64,000 bases of DNA from Treponema succinifaciens DSM 2489 (GTDB taxonomy: Bacteria; Spirochaetota; Spirochaetia; Treponematales; Treponemataceae). Location of the stretch: NCBI RefSeq assembly GCF_000195275.1, contig NC_015385.1:744001-808000 (forward strand), given 5' to 3'. Of the stretch, positions 1 to 8,013 are shown piece by piece. The notes below the pieces were generated by a model, which saw only the letters and a list, made by a program, of their open reading frames with translations, had not been told where the DNA came from and searched no databases. Both the position numbers and the translations under genes were made by a program. Every line of letters starts with the position of its first letter. Positions within the stretch are counted from its first letter, which is position 1.

Positions 1-303
1 GCAAATGGAAAGAAACTACCTTCAGAAAAGGCTGTTCTTATTCGTGAAAAAATGGCACAGGCAGATGACTCACGATATGCCACAATCAGCTCTGTTGAAC
101 TGAAAGACCCGACAACTATGCTTCTTGTAAGTATTTTCCTTGGAGAACTTGGAGTTGACCGTTTTATGCTGGGGGAAACAGGTATGGGAATTTTGAAACT
201 TCTTACAGCCGGCTTATGCGGTATTCTATGGCTCATCGATTTGATTGGCATTACAAAGAAAGTAAAGGACTACAACTACAATGAATTGATGAAGATTCTG
301 TAA
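1..303 (+). CDS. TM2-domain membrane protein (5' end outside window)
   Basis: The reading frame is open from base 1, so the gene starts before the window. A more complete copy at 56766-57101 shows that about 11 N-terminal residues are missing. The visible part has a soluble start, then a TM2 domain: a hydrophobic segment with [10 protein letters not shown], a short turn, and a second segment ending WLIDLIGI. This is the two-helix hairpin typical of TM2 (PF05154) proteins of unknown role. It is followed by a terminator, then the DUF2752 and VapBC-like genes, in the same order as in the second copy. The first in-frame ATG visible (52) is internal. Confidence 0.8.
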   Translation, partial: ANGKKLPSEKAVLIREKMAQADDSRYATISSVELKDPTTMLLVSIFLGELGVDRFMLGETGMGILKLLTAGLCGILWLIDLIGITKKVKDYNYNELMKIL

Positions 304-313
304 TCCGAGATAA

Positions 314-350
314 GGAAACTTTTGTTTCAAGCACGAAAGTTTCCTTTAAT
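314..350 (+). terminator. Rho-independent terminator after TM2 gene
   Basis: Nine-base arms GGAAACTTT and AAAGTTTCC flank a loop containing TTCAAG and are followed by a T-rich run. The equivalent hairpin occurs after the second TM2 copy at 57113. Confidence 0.65.
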
Positions 351-367
351 TTTTTTCAAATTAATAT

Positions 368-628
368 ATGACCTGCATTATTAGAGAGATTTTTAATTGT
401 CCATGCCCTACTTGTGGAGTAACAAGAGCTTTGATTTCCTTGTTAAAAGGAGATTTACAGGGGTATTTTCACTACAATTTGATGGCAGTTCCATTATGCA
501 TAGCGACAGTTTTGATGATTATTGGCACAAAAGTAAAAATAAAAAAGCTCCAGATTATAAGTGTTGTAATTTTATTAATAAACATACCGTATTATTTTTA
601 TAGACTGAGGCTTGGGGTAATTCCATAA
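368..628 (+). CDS. DUF2752 family small membrane protein
   Basis: This 86-residue protein has the DUF2752 signature CPTCGVTRA near residue 12, followed by a G-D-L stretch and two hydrophobic segments (about residues 38-55 and 60-78). Members of the family are small membrane proteins of unknown function, often annotated next to TM2 proteins. Here it also follows a TM2 gene, by 64 bases. No strong Shine-Dalgarno sequence is visible before the ATG. It is nearly identical to the copy at 57166-57426. Confidence 0.75.
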   Translation: MTCIIREIFNCPCPTCGVTRALISLLKGDLQGYFHYNLMAVPLCIATVLMIIGTKVKIKKLQIISVVILLINIPYYFYRLRLGVIP

Positions 629-704
629 AAACACACTTTCAAGTCGAAAAAAAAATAAATTCTATGATATAATAAAGGGAAAATTTGGTTGCAAGGAGGA
701 ACAT

Positions 705-932
705 ATGCCTTTGACTGAAGTACAGGAAAAATTGAAAAAAATTCCAGACGAATATCTGGGTGAAGTATATAATTACCTTGAATTGCTGGAATATAAAATT
801 CTATACAAAAAACAAAACGAACCTTCCAAAAGAAAGTTTCCAAATCGTCACCCTGGAATTTTAAAAGATCCGAATTTCTATATGTCTCCAGATTTTGATG
901 AGCCTTTAGAAGATTTTAAGGAGTATATGTGA
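705..932 (+). CDS. DUF2281/VapB-like antitoxin
   Basis: The 75-residue acidic protein begins with a helix in the form LTEVQEKLKKIPDEYLGEVYNYLELL, typical of DUF2281 antitoxins, and ends in the disordered, proline- and aspartate-rich tail that usually wraps the PIN toxin. An AGGAGG-like ribosome site precedes the ATG. A promoter-like AT-rich stretch lies upstream around 655-685. Its stop codon overlaps the GTG start of the toxin gene, so the two are translationally coupled. Confidence 0.75.
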   Translation: MPLTEVQEKLKKIPDEYLGEVYNYLELLEYKILYKKQNEPSKRKFPNRHPGILKDPNFYMSPDFDEPLEDFKEYM

Positions 933-1306
933 AATATCTTTTAGACACACATGCACTGCTGTGGTATTTATATGACGATAATAATCTTTCCTCAACAGCA
1001 AAAGAACTGATCACAAATGAGTATTGCTATTACAGTAAAGTTTCACTATGGGAAATTGCCATAAAGCAGACTAGGAAACTTCTTGAATATAAACAGTCAA
1101 TTTCTGAAATTATCGAAGCCTGCAGGGAGGAAGAATTCGAGGAGCTTGCTGTATCAGGAACCTCATTGGAATTGATAAAAACGTTGCCTGATGTTCATCG
1201 AGATCCATTTGACAGACTGTTGATTGCCATGGCAAAAGAAAATAGTTTTACAATTATTACAAAAGACTCAAAAATTCCATTGTATGATGTAAAGACAATT
1301 TGGTAG
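929..1306 (+). CDS. vapC: VapC-like PIN-domain ribonuclease toxin
   Basis: A 125-residue PIN domain. The acidic residues expected for metal binding are visible: D6 in LLDTHALLW, E42 in SLWEIAIK, D92/D95 in HRDPFDRLLIAMA and D113 in ITKDSKI. VapC toxins of this PIN subgroup cleave RNA and are held inactive by the upstream antitoxin. The start is GTG at 929, in a GTGA overlap with the antitoxin stop, with an AAGGAG ribosome site just upstream. A copy with three or four substitutions lies at 57727-58104. Confidence 0.85.
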   Translation: MKYLLDTHALLWYLYDDNNLSSTAKELITNEYCYYSKVSLWEIAIKQTRKLLEYKQSISEIIEACREEEFEELAVSGTSLELIKTLPDVHRDPFDRLLIAMAKENSFTIITKDSKIPLYDVKTIW

Positions 1307-1311
1307 ATAAT

Positions 1312-1445
1312 CGCCTAACATGGTTTTCAAAACCGATAAAAACTTTGTCACAAAAGTTGCTATTCGTGGCTTTGCGCTACCGCAACTTTTGCGCCAATTT
1401 TGCCTACGGCAAAACCGTTTTTACGGTTTAAAACGCTAGTTATAC
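1312..1445 (+). other. attC site (long type)
   Basis: The site runs from CGCCTAAC to the GTTATAC core. It is about 134 bases, with internal nested inverted repeats such as AAAACCG and CGGTTTAAAAC arms. The same long form recurs at 19762, 36777 and 58110. The next cassette starts TTATACGG and opens with a palindromic hairpin at 1447-1465. Confidence 0.85.
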
Positions 1446-1478
1446 GGACGCCCGCACTGGGGCGCTTTTGGAGAAAGA

Positions 1479-1931
1479 ATGAAAAGGAAACTTATTTTTT
1501 GCATCTTTATAATTTTTCTTACATCAATTAAGTGTTTTGCCCAAAATACAGATTTTAAATATTATTCAGATTATGATAAAGGTTTTTCCGGCTGTTCAGC
1601 TGCTGTTTACTATGGAAATTTAAGTGAATTGGAAGCTATAGGACAAGAACAGGAATTCCTTGATTATCTTGACGAAGAAATTGGTGATAAATTAAATTCA
1701 ATTTCTAAATTGACAAAAAATAATGACTGGCTTTTTAGACAAGCTTTAAGAGAATGGGATTATAAAAAAGGTGAAGTTTACGCGGTATTTTGTGCAAATT
1801 CAAAATTTTCAAGAGAAGGAATTTTTCTGATCGTTGTTATTGCGGAAAAAGAAAACATTTTATGGAAAGCCTATTCAATAGATGAAAATACGAATTTTGA
1901 CGATTTATTTCCTAACACAGAAGAAGAATGA
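1479..1931 (+). CDS. Secreted hypothetical protein
   Basis: I do not recognise this 150-residue protein. The N-terminus MKRKLIFCIFIIFLTSIKCFA is a clear signal peptide with cleavage predicted after CFA, so the mature protein should be periplasmic or exported. The mature part is acidic and contains FRQALREWDYKKGEVY. The gene overlaps the NERD gene by four bases (ATGA), suggesting a two-gene operon inside one integron cassette. An AGAAAG purine stretch precedes the ATG. Confidence 0.7.
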   Translation: MKRKLIFCIFIIFLTSIKCFAQNTDFKYYSDYDKGFSGCSAAVYYGNLSELEAIGQEQEFLDYLDEEIGDKLNSISKLTKNNDWLFRQALREWDYKKGEVYAVFCANSKFSREGIFLIVVIAEKENILWKAYSIDENTNFDDLFPNTEEE

Positions 1932-2668
1932 TAGTAATTATTTTTATAGTCTTAATATTGGTAATAGTCTTTAAAATCAACTCTTCTAAAATAAAAGGTT
2001 CTGTTGGAGAGTTTAAAGTAAATACAAGATTAAATTTTCTTGGAAATGAATATATTTCCTTGAATGATATTCTGATAAAAAGTTCTAATGGAAATACTTC
2101 ACAAATAGATGAATTGGTATTATCCGAGTATGGAATTTTTATAATTGAAACCAAGAATTATAAAGGCTGGATTTTTGGAAATGAAAAATCAGAAAACTGG
2201 ACACAGGTAATTTTCAAAGAAAAGCATACATTCAGAAATCCAATAAAGCAAAATTGGAGTCATGTATATGCATTAAAAAATGTATTATCGGAATTTCCAA
2301 ATATACATTATTTTCCAATTGTAGTCTTTACAGGAGATGCGACCTTAAAAGGTATAGAATCAACTGTCCCTGTTATTTATAGTAATAGATTAAATTCAAC
2401 GATTAAAAATCTGAGTTCAGAAAAATGTTTATCACAAACAGAAGTTGAAAAAATAAAATCGATTTTGGAATCAGTAGAAATTACTGAAAAAATGGCAAGA
2501 AAAGAACATGTAAAAAATATAAAACAAAATATTGTTGAGAAACAACTGAAAATGGAGAATTTAATTTGTCCAAGATGTAATGGTGAATTAAAATTACGAA
2601 ATGGAAGGAATGGTAAATTCTACGGATGTTCAAACTATCCTAGATGCAGATTTACTATGCCTTATTAG
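1928..2668 (+). CDS. Membrane-anchored NERD nuclease-related protein with topoisomerase zinc finger
   Basis: The 246-residue protein has an N-terminal transmembrane helix (residues 2-17). It is followed by a NERD domain containing GSVGEFKVNTRL, SQIDELVLSEYGIFIIETKNYKGWIFG and a QNWSHVYALK helix. The E/D and ETK residues match the PD-(D/E)XK-like core of NERD. The C-terminus (about 210-244) is a four-cysteine topoisomerase-type zinc ribbon: CPRCNGEL...GCSNYPRC. Proteins of this layout are thought to act on DNA, and some occur in defence islands. The TAG stop is shared with the left end of an IS982 insertion. Without the insertion the flanking G restores the same stop, so the product is unchanged. 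Confidence 0.85.
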   Translation: MIVIIFIVLILVIVFKINSSKIKGSVGEFKVNTRLNFLGNEYISLNDILIKSSNGNTSQIDELVLSEYGIFIIETKNYKGWIFGNEKSENWTQVIFKEKHTFRNPIKQNWSHVYALKNVLSEFPNIHYFPIVVFTGDATLKGIESTVPVIYSNRLNSTIKNLSSEKCLSQTEVEKIKSILESVEITEKMARKEHVKNIKQNIVEKQLKMENLICPRCNGELKLRNGRNGKFYGCSNYPRCRFTMPY

Positions 2669-3648
2669 CCTAAATTTCGAGTTTCACTGAGAATTTACAA
2701 AAAAAAGCGTAAATCTTTAAAATCTTAATCACAACAAAAAAAAATCAAAAAGAGTTACGCTTATGTATGAACAAATTTACAACTTAACCAGCATGTTTTT
2801 CAAGAGCCTTAAAGGAAATTTGATGTATGAATTTCTTATTTCAAAGTTCAATGGAAAACGAGGTCCTCAAAGGAAATTAAGTCTTGAGCAGATTGTCGCG
2901 CTGAACATCTACAGATTTCATTTCAAAATGGGAGATTTGAAAAATTATCATAAAATGATAAAAGAACTGATGAGTGACAAAGTTCCAAATCTCCCCAATT
3001 ATGAAAATTTCATGAAGGTAACAAATAAATCGACTGTATTTATCCTTGCATTTATGAACTTCTTGATGGCTATGAACAGAAAAAAAGAATCCGAAATACA
3101 TTACATGGATTCTACACCGATAACAGTCTGCATGAATCATAAAATTTACTCTCACAAAGTAACAAAGGGCATTGCAAAAAGAAGTAAATCTACAAAAGGA
3201 TGGTGGTACGGATTCAAAATGAGCGGAATCTGCAATGAACAGGGCGATTTTGAAAACATCATTCTCAGTTATGCAAATATTGCTGACTGTAATATTGCAG
3301 AAAAACTGGCAGAAGTTGTAAAGGGGACAATATTTGCGGATGCAGGGTATTTACAGAAAAAAGATGTTTTGAAGCGAATGGAAGAAGATGGAATTAAATT
3401 TGAGGCGGCTCCAAGAAAAAATATGAACAAACTTATGAGCCGCTTTGAATGTTATCATATCAAGCACAGAAGCATCATTGAATCCAACTGGGGAACATTG
3501 AAAAATAACTTTCAGCTTGAATATCATAAGGCACGAAGTATTGTCGGTCTTTTTCTATAGCATTGCAGCTTATATGATTAACCGCAATCTGGACTTTTAT
3601 CAAAACTTTTTCAGATTACGGTTAATTTAGAAAACTCGAATTTCAGGC
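2668..3648 (+). mobile_element. IS982-family insertion sequence
   Basis: The 981-bp element has terminal inverted repeats (left GCCTAAATTTCGAGTTT, right end the complement of GCCTGAAATTCGAGTTT). It is flanked by a 6-bp direct repeat TTATTA at 2662-2667 and 3649-3654. The size and transposase match IS982. It sits between the NERD stop codon and the cassette's attC site. Confidence 0.85.
2763..3630 (+). pseudogene. IS982-family transposase, frameshifted near 3' end
   Basis: The frame reads to 3560 with IS982 hallmarks. These are HYMDSTPITVCMNHKIYSH, GWWYGFKMSG, an FADAGY segment and IIESNWGTLKNNFQLEYHKARS, which together carry the DDE residues. At about 3553 a T-run is one base short. In the other frame the protein continues FYSIAAYMINRNLDFYQ and stops at 3630, the family's normal C-terminus. 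The core catalytic region is intact, so activity of the truncated 265-aa form cannot be excluded. Confidence 0.8.
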
Positions 3649-3662
3649 TTATTAGAAAATAT

Positions 3663-3726
3663 CGTATAACAAAGGTTCGTAGCCGACAGGCAGTCAAGCT
3701 GCCTGCGGTACAACCAATTGTTATGA
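3663..3726 (+). other. attC site
   Basis: CGTATAAC half-core, stem with GGTTCGTAGCCG against CGGTACAACC (one extra-helical G), hairpin AGGCAG-TCAAG-CTGCCT, then the GTTATGA core. The cassette that ends here began TTATACG, complementary to its own half-core. Confidence 0.9.
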
Positions 3727-3761
3727 CGACAGGCGCACTGGCCTGCCTTAGGAGGAAATGA

Positions 3762-4430
3762 ATGGGTAGATTTGTGCAAGATAGCGAATCTCACGGAAGC
3801 TTAAGAGATTTACAAATTTTGATTAATGAGAAAAGTGATTTGCTGGATAAAGAAGTTTCAAACATCTTAAAAAAAAATATCTGTATAACATGGAAATCAC
3901 CAATAAAAACTGATCAATTTGCAGAATATAGAGATGAAGATTTCTTAAAACTGCTTAATTTAGAATCAAAAATAAAAGTTCCCTTAGAAAATTTTTGGCC
4001 AAAACTTGGACCTCAATGGGATGCACTCGGATTAAATGATAAAACTGTCTTTTTAGTTGAGGCAAAAGCAAATGTTCCTGAGATTGTTTCTTCGCCGACA
4101 GGTGCAGGTCCAGAATCTAAATCAAAGATTATAGATGCATTCGCAGAAGTAAAAGAATATTTAAATATACATAATAATGTTGATTGGACAGGAACTTTTT
4201 ATCAATATGCAAACAGGATTGCACATTTATATTATTTAAAAATTCTTAATGGTATTGATGCATATCTTATAAATATTTATTTCTTGAATGATAAATCCGT
4301 TGAAGGACCTTCAACAAAAGAAGAATGGAAAGGTGCATTAACTGTTATAAAACAATATCTTGGAATATCTAAAAGAAATAAATTAGATAAATATATGTTA
4401 GATATTTTTATTGATACAAATAATCTGTAG
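3762..4430 (+). CDS. Putative PD-(D/E)XK nuclease-like protein
   Basis: This 222-residue cytosolic protein has no signal peptide. The segment WPKLGPQWDALGL (about residues 79-91) followed by VFLVEAKANVPEIVSSP (about 96-112) looks like a PD-(D/E)XK core: D, then E-x-K on the next strand. After it come helices with FYQYANRIAHLYYL. It is the only gene in its cassette, with an AGGAGG ribosome site. Its role is unknown; a stand-alone nuclease cassette would fit a defence or DNA-processing function, but that is inference. Confidence 0.6.
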   Translation: MGRFVQDSESHGSLRDLQILINEKSDLLDKEVSNILKKNICITWKSPIKTDQFAEYRDEDFLKLLNLESKIKVPLENFWPKLGPQWDALGLNDKTVFLVEAKANVPEIVSSPTGAGPESKSKIIDAFAEVKEYLNIHNNVDWTGTFYQYANRIAHLYYLKILNGIDAYLINIYFLNDKSVEGPSTKEEWKGALTVIKQYLGISKRNKLDKYMLDIFIDTNNL

Positions 4431-4454
4431 TTAATATAATTTAAAATATGTATA

Positions 4455-4643
4455 TTTCAGAAAGCAAGTCAAGCTTGCTTTCTGAAATGAAATTTAACTT
4501 TAGGGCTTGGACGAAGAAGCGGTTGTACGCGGCTTTACGCCGCTTAGAATTTACAAAATGAAGCATTGCTTCTAAAATATAATACATAATCTTCTTAAAG
4601 GAAAAGATTTATGAAATCCAATTCTGTATAAGAAATATAATTT
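4455..4643 (+). repeat. Structured pre-attC tail repeat, copy A
   Basis: The repeat begins with a bidirectional terminator-like hairpin (GAAAGCAAG-TCAAG-CTTGCTTTC), then AACTTTAGGGCTTGGACGA. Three small hairpins follow: GCGGC-TTTAC-GCCGC, GAAGCATTGCTTC and GATTTATGAAATC. The element ends directly on the attC half-core. Related copies occur at 19605, 22482, 36583, 37577, 37910/37999 and 42167. Confidence 0.75.
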
Positions 4644-4707
4644 GTCATAACAAAGGTTCGTAGCCGACAGGCAGTCAAGCTGCCTGCGGTACAACCCATT
4701 GTTATGC
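4644..4707 (+). other. attC site
   Basis: GTCATAAC half-core, same stem as the site at 3663, AGGCAG-TCAAG-CTGCCT hairpin, GTTATGC core. A leader palindrome CAGCCCA-C-TGGGCTG follows at 4711-4725. Confidence 0.9.
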
Positions 4708-4792
4708 TCACAGCCCACTGGGCTGGTAGTTTTATAGAAATATAGAATTTTGAGTTTAACATTTTTATCCGTATCCGAAAAAGGAAGGAAAA

Positions 4793-5860
4793 ATGGAAAA
4801 CTCAAATAAAAGAATTGTTTATGCAGATTTATTGAGAATCATTGCTACTTTTGCAGTAATTGTTTTACATGTTTCAGCATCAAAATGGTATGACACTCCA
4901 GTAAAAGACTTTAATTGGCAAATATATAATTTATATGATTCTTTAGTGCGCTGGGCAGTTCCTATTTTTATAATGCTAAGCGGAATGTTTTTTCTAAATC
5001 CTGAAAAATTTATTTCAACAAGTAATATTATTAAAAAATATATTTTTAGAATTTTACTCGCAATAATTGTTTGGGGATTGTTTTATCAGGCTTATGAAAT
5101 TATTGGTAAGTTTATTTTTAGAAATGAATCAATCACCTTAAAAAGAATTATCGTGGCTTTCGCAAAAATTCCGCTTGGTCCGCCTTGGTATCATCTTTGG
5201 TATCTTTACATGCTTATTGGTTTATATTTGCTAACACCTATTTACCGCATCTTTGTAAAAAACGCAGAAGAAAAAGACATTAGATACTTGTTAATTTTAT
5301 TCTTTTTATTTGGTCTTGTCTTGCCGTTTCTCAAAAAGGTTCTTTTACATTTTGATTCGCGATTAAATATAAACTTTGAAATTTCGGAACTCATAAATTA
5401 TTCTGGATACTATTTTGCTGGGTATTATTTTTCAAAGTATCCAATAAATAAGAATGCAAAAATTGGAATTTACAGTTTGGGTTTTTTATCATTTATCTTT
5501 ACAATTATTTGTACTTCTTATATTTCAATAAAAAATGGAGAACCTAACGGGTATTTATATGGAAATTTATTACCTACAACAATGTTTGAAGCTTTCACAA
5601 TATTTTTATTAATAAAATCAATTGATGAAAAAGAATTCTCGGAGAAAAAGGCTCAAATAATTTCTGAAATAAGTAAAAGTACATTTGGAATTTATCTTAT
5701 TCACGATTTTATAAAATCTGTAATTTTTATGGTTGGAATTACATCAGATTTTATTAATCCACTTCTTGCAGTTCCAGTTTCTTCTGTTGTTATATTTGTG
5801 ATTTCTCTTTGTATAATTTTTTTTACTAGAAAAATCCCTGTAAGTAAATATATAATGTAG
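4793..5860 (+). CDS. Acyltransferase family 3 membrane protein (copy 1)
   Basis: A 355-residue integral membrane protein of the Acyl_transf_3 (PF01757) type. The N-terminus RIVYADLLRIIATFAVIVLHV carries the family's helix-1 arginine and histidine; then come WAVPIFIMLSGMFF and about ten transmembrane segments. The family moves acetyl or other acyl groups onto surface polysaccharide or lipid. The gene has a GGAAGG ribosome site and is alone in its cassette. The cassette appears identical to 17630-18860 and near-identical to 34506-35730, so it exists in three copies in the array. Confidence 0.85.
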   Translation: MENSNKRIVYADLLRIIATFAVIVLHVSASKWYDTPVKDFNWQIYNLYDSLVRWAVPIFIMLSGMFFLNPEKFISTSNIIKKYIFRILLAIIVWGLFYQAYEIIGKFIFRNESITLKRIIVAFAKIPLGPPWYHLWYLYMLIGLYLLTPIYRIFVKNAEEKDIRYLLILFFLFGLVLPFLKKVLLHFDSRLNINFEISELINYSGYYFAGYYFSKYPINKNAKIGIYSLGFLSFIFTIICTSYISIKNGEPNGYLYGNLLPTTMFEAFTIFLLIKSIDEKEFSEKKAQIISEISKSTFGIYLIHDFIKSVIFMVGITSDFINPLLAVPVSSVVIFVISLCIIFFTRKIPVSKYIM

Positions 5861-5868
5861 AAAAGAAA

Positions 5869-5933
5869 GCATAACAAAGCTTCAAAGCGGATGTCGCGGT
5901 CAAGCCGCGCCACCGTTTAAGCAATTGTTATGC
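5869..5933 (+). other. attC site
   Basis: GCATAAC half-core, stem AGCTTCAAAGCGG against CCGTTTAAGC, inner hairpin CGCGG-TCAAG-CCGCG, GTTATGC core. Leader palindrome CAGCCCACAGGGCTG follows at 5937-5951. Confidence 0.9.
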
Positions 5934-6018
5934 TCACAGCCCACAGGGCTGGTAGTTTTATAGAAAAATTAAATTTTGAGTTTAACATTTTTATCCGTAT
6001 CCAAAAAAGGAAGAAAAA

Positions 6019-7113
6019 ATGAAAACTCAGATTTTAGACAAACAATCTTTTCAGATTTCAGAAGAAGATTCAAAAAGAATTACTAGCCTTCGATTTTTAC
6101 TAATTGTATTTGTCGTGTTCATACATGCAAATCTAACACCAGATGATGCATTGAATTATTATCATTACGATTTTATACAACCCAAATGGATAGAAGTATT
6201 TAAGAACTTTATTTGTAATACTCTTGGCGGAGCTGCCGTACCATTGTTTTTCTTGTTTGCTTCATACCTGCAGTTTTCGAAAAATGATTCATATCCAACT
6301 CTTTTGAAGAAAAGAAGTAAATCATTACTTTTACCTTACATTCTATGGACTGTAATAACAGTAATTCTGTATTTTATTGCACAGTCAATTCCTCAGACTG
6401 CTCCATACTTCCAAAATCCAATTAATATCGTACGAGCTTGGAAGGGTTTTGATTGGATTAAAATCTTTACATATCATAATGACATTTATCCTCTGGTTTA
6501 TCAGTTCTGGTTCTTACGAGATCTTATGATTTTGATTATATTATCCCCTATATTAAAATACCTCTGTAAAAAATTTGCTGGAGGAATGTTAGTTTTTGTT
6601 TCTGTTTTTGCCATAAAAGGAATTCCTATTTTTTGTGTAAATACTGGAGCATTATTCTTTTATATTGCTGGATACTATTTTGCAGCGTATAAAATATCAT
6701 TCTTTAAGATTGCCGACAAAATGAAGATTTATGAATACATCACTCTGTTAGCTTTGACGATTCCATTTGATTTAATGTTTGAAAGTAAATACAATTTCGG
6801 TTTTATAAAAACACTAATATCATGTTTGTTCTTTTTGAAACTTTCATCAAGTTTTATAAAACATCAAAATCTTTATGGCAAATTAAAATACTTGGCAGGA
6901 TATTCATTTTTCCTTTATGCAGTTCATACTCCATTACTTGGTACAAGTATCAACAAAATCTCACAACAAATAATTCCTTTGCATGGAATTCTTTGTCTTG
7001 TTCAATTTTTATTGGCATCATTCCTAACAATTGTGTTTGGAACTATTTTTGGTATTTTGTTAAATAAAATTTGTTCTCCAGCTTTCAGATTATTGAATGG
7101 TGGCAGAAAATAG
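6019..7113 (+). CDS. Acyltransferase family 3 membrane protein
   Basis: A 364-residue multi-pass protein with the Acyl_transf_3 start KRITSLRFLLIVFVVFIHANL and AAVPLFFLFASYL, then about ten hydrophobic helices. It is only distantly like the neighbouring acyltransferase, but its 5' leader (GAGTTTAACATTTTTATCCG plus a GGAAG ribosome site) is nearly the same. This suggests that cassettes of this class share an untranslated leader. It is followed without an attC site by a type III toxin-antitoxin locus, so the cassette carries two functional units. Confidence 0.8.
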   Translation: MKTQILDKQSFQISEEDSKRITSLRFLLIVFVVFIHANLTPDDALNYYHYDFIQPKWIEVFKNFICNTLGGAAVPLFFLFASYLQFSKNDSYPTLLKKRSKSLLLPYILWTVITVILYFIAQSIPQTAPYFQNPINIVRAWKGFDWIKIFTYHNDIYPLVYQFWFLRDLMILIILSPILKYLCKKFAGGMLVFVSVFAIKGIPIFCVNTGALFFYIAGYYFAAYKISFFKIADKMKIYEYITLLALTIPFDLMFESKYNFGFIKTLISCLFFLKLSSSFIKHQNLYGKLKYLAGYSFFLYAVHTPLLGTSINKISQQIIPLHGILCLVQFLLASFLTIVFGTIFGILLNKICSPAFRLLNGGRK

Positions 7114-7116
7114 TAC

Positions 7117-7145
7117 TTGATTTCTGAATTGGATTATGTTATATT
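7117..7145 (+). promoter_or_regulatory. Promoter of the ToxI repeat RNA
   Basis: TTGATT at 7117, 17-base spacer, TATATT at 7140. Transcription would begin around 7152, exactly at the first antitoxin repeat. Confidence 0.65.
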
Positions 7146-7152
7146 TCAATTA

Positions 7153-7257
7153 GTGGTGAGTCCTACCCCCAAAGTGGAATCCTTAAAAGCAGTGCCCCCC
7201 TACTGTGAGTGGGAACTTTAAAAGCGGTGAGTCCTACCGTTAAGTGGAATCGATAAA
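7153..7257 (+). ncRNA. toxI: ToxI-like antitoxin RNA, three tandem repeats
   Basis: Three imperfect direct repeats of 36, 35 and 34 bases (7153-7188, 7189-7223, 7224-7257). Each has the frame G-x-x-GTG, a C-rich middle, GTGG-AA and a closing TAAA(A). In type III toxin-antitoxin systems such repeats are cut by the toxin into pseudoknot RNAs that inhibit it. The position is as expected: promoter, repeats, attenuating terminator, toxin. The middle repeat is the most diverged. The repeats remain intact although the toxin gene is broken. Confidence 0.75.
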
Positions 7258-7292
7258 GCCGTATTTCAGTTTGCTCTGATGCGGCTTTTTTT
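7258..7292 (+). terminator. Attenuating terminator between antitoxin RNA and toxin
   Basis: Imperfect stem GCCG-ATTTCAG against CTGATG-CGGC followed by seven T. In type III loci this hairpin limits read-through into the toxin gene, giving excess antitoxin RNA. Confidence 0.7.
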
Positions 7293-7684
7293 ATTACAGG
7301 AAAATATGGAACAAGAGCGTCTTAATTTATACTACATGGATATGAAATACATACGTGATTTGCACAATGCCGATGATCGCGTCCAATCAGTTTCCCCTCA
7401 AATTCATAAAAGTAATCGACCATTTGTCGGAATTGTTGTAATTTGCGGAGAACATAAATATTGCGTTCCATTGGATTCAGCAAAAGAAAAACATAAAACT
7501 CAGAAAAACGATGTCGATTTTACAAGAATCTTTGATGGTGATAAATTAATCAGTGTTCTAAATTTCAATAACATGATTCCCATCGATAATAAATTTATTC
7601 GGAATTATCCCCTCATACACTCTTAATATAACATAAAATTCGACAAATTTTCATATTTTTTTTTACATTTTTATTTGATTTTTA

Positions 7685-7713
7685 TTGACATAATAATCAA
7701 GATGTATTATATT
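7685..7713 (+). promoter_or_regulatory. Promoter inside IS1595 element
   Basis: TTGACA at 7685, 17-base spacer, TATATT at 7708, close to the sigma-70 consensus. It drives the 37-aa peptide. The same promoter is at 27374-27402 in copy 2. Confidence 0.65.
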
Positions 7714-7738
7714 ATAAACATCAGGAGGTAATAGAAAT

Positions 7739-7852
7739 GTGAAACGAAAAAAGAAAAAACTGTGGTCAAGAGCAGACAAAATCGCCTTGCTGGTTTTTCT
7801 GCTAGAACTTCTAAAGTTCATACTTGACCTGGTTTCTAAGCTGTCTGCTTAG
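7739..7852 (+). CDS. 37-aa basic-amphipathic peptide (IS1595 passenger)
   Basis: GTG start with AGGAGG ten bases upstream. An ATG at 7737 that is followed at once by TGA overlaps the GTG, giving a start-stop dinucleotide arrangement. The peptide has five lysine/arginine residues at the N-terminus (KRKKKK) and then one hydrophobic helix (KIALLVFLLELLKFILDLV). This resembles small membrane toxins in general layout, but I recognise no family. A 14-bp perfect stem-loop (7859-7893) follows the stop. The same frame exists in copy 2 at 27428-27541. Confidence 0.5.
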   Translation: MKRKKKKLWSRADKIALLVFLLELLKFILDLVSKLSA

Positions 7853-7927
7853 TTTTCCACCGTTCATAGATACCGCCAATATCTATGAACGGTTTAAAAA
7901 TAATCAAATTATATAGGAGTGTCAATA

Positions 7928-8005
7928 ATGAACAGAATGGAAAAAATACTGATAGCAATTTTAATTCTTCAAGTTTTGGATATTGCGTTAAGGTTTATAA
8001 TGTAG
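7928..8005 (+). CDS. 25-aa hydrophobic peptide (IS1595 passenger)
   Basis: ATG with AGGAG upstream; MNRMEKILIAILILQVLDIA is almost all hydrophobic after a short polar start, a single membrane helix. It ends eight bases before the 66-aa gene, as in a translationally coupled operon. Too short to assign; conserved in copy 2 at 27617-27694. Confidence 0.4.
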   Translation: MNRMEKILIAILILQVLDIALRFIM

Positions 8006-8013
8006 GTGATTTT

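Noticed and set aside
4455-4643. Group II intron fragment upstream of attC
   Set aside because: Group IIC introns can sit near attC, but I see no domain V-like motif or reverse-transcriptase remnant in the tail repeat.
7153-7257. CRISPR array
   Set aside because: Only three contiguous repeats without spacers, no cas genes; the layout matches a type III antitoxin RNA instead.
7279-7305. Start of the ToxN-like gene at 7279
   Set aside because: That ATG is inside the attenuator hairpin; the AGGA site and family length favour 7306.
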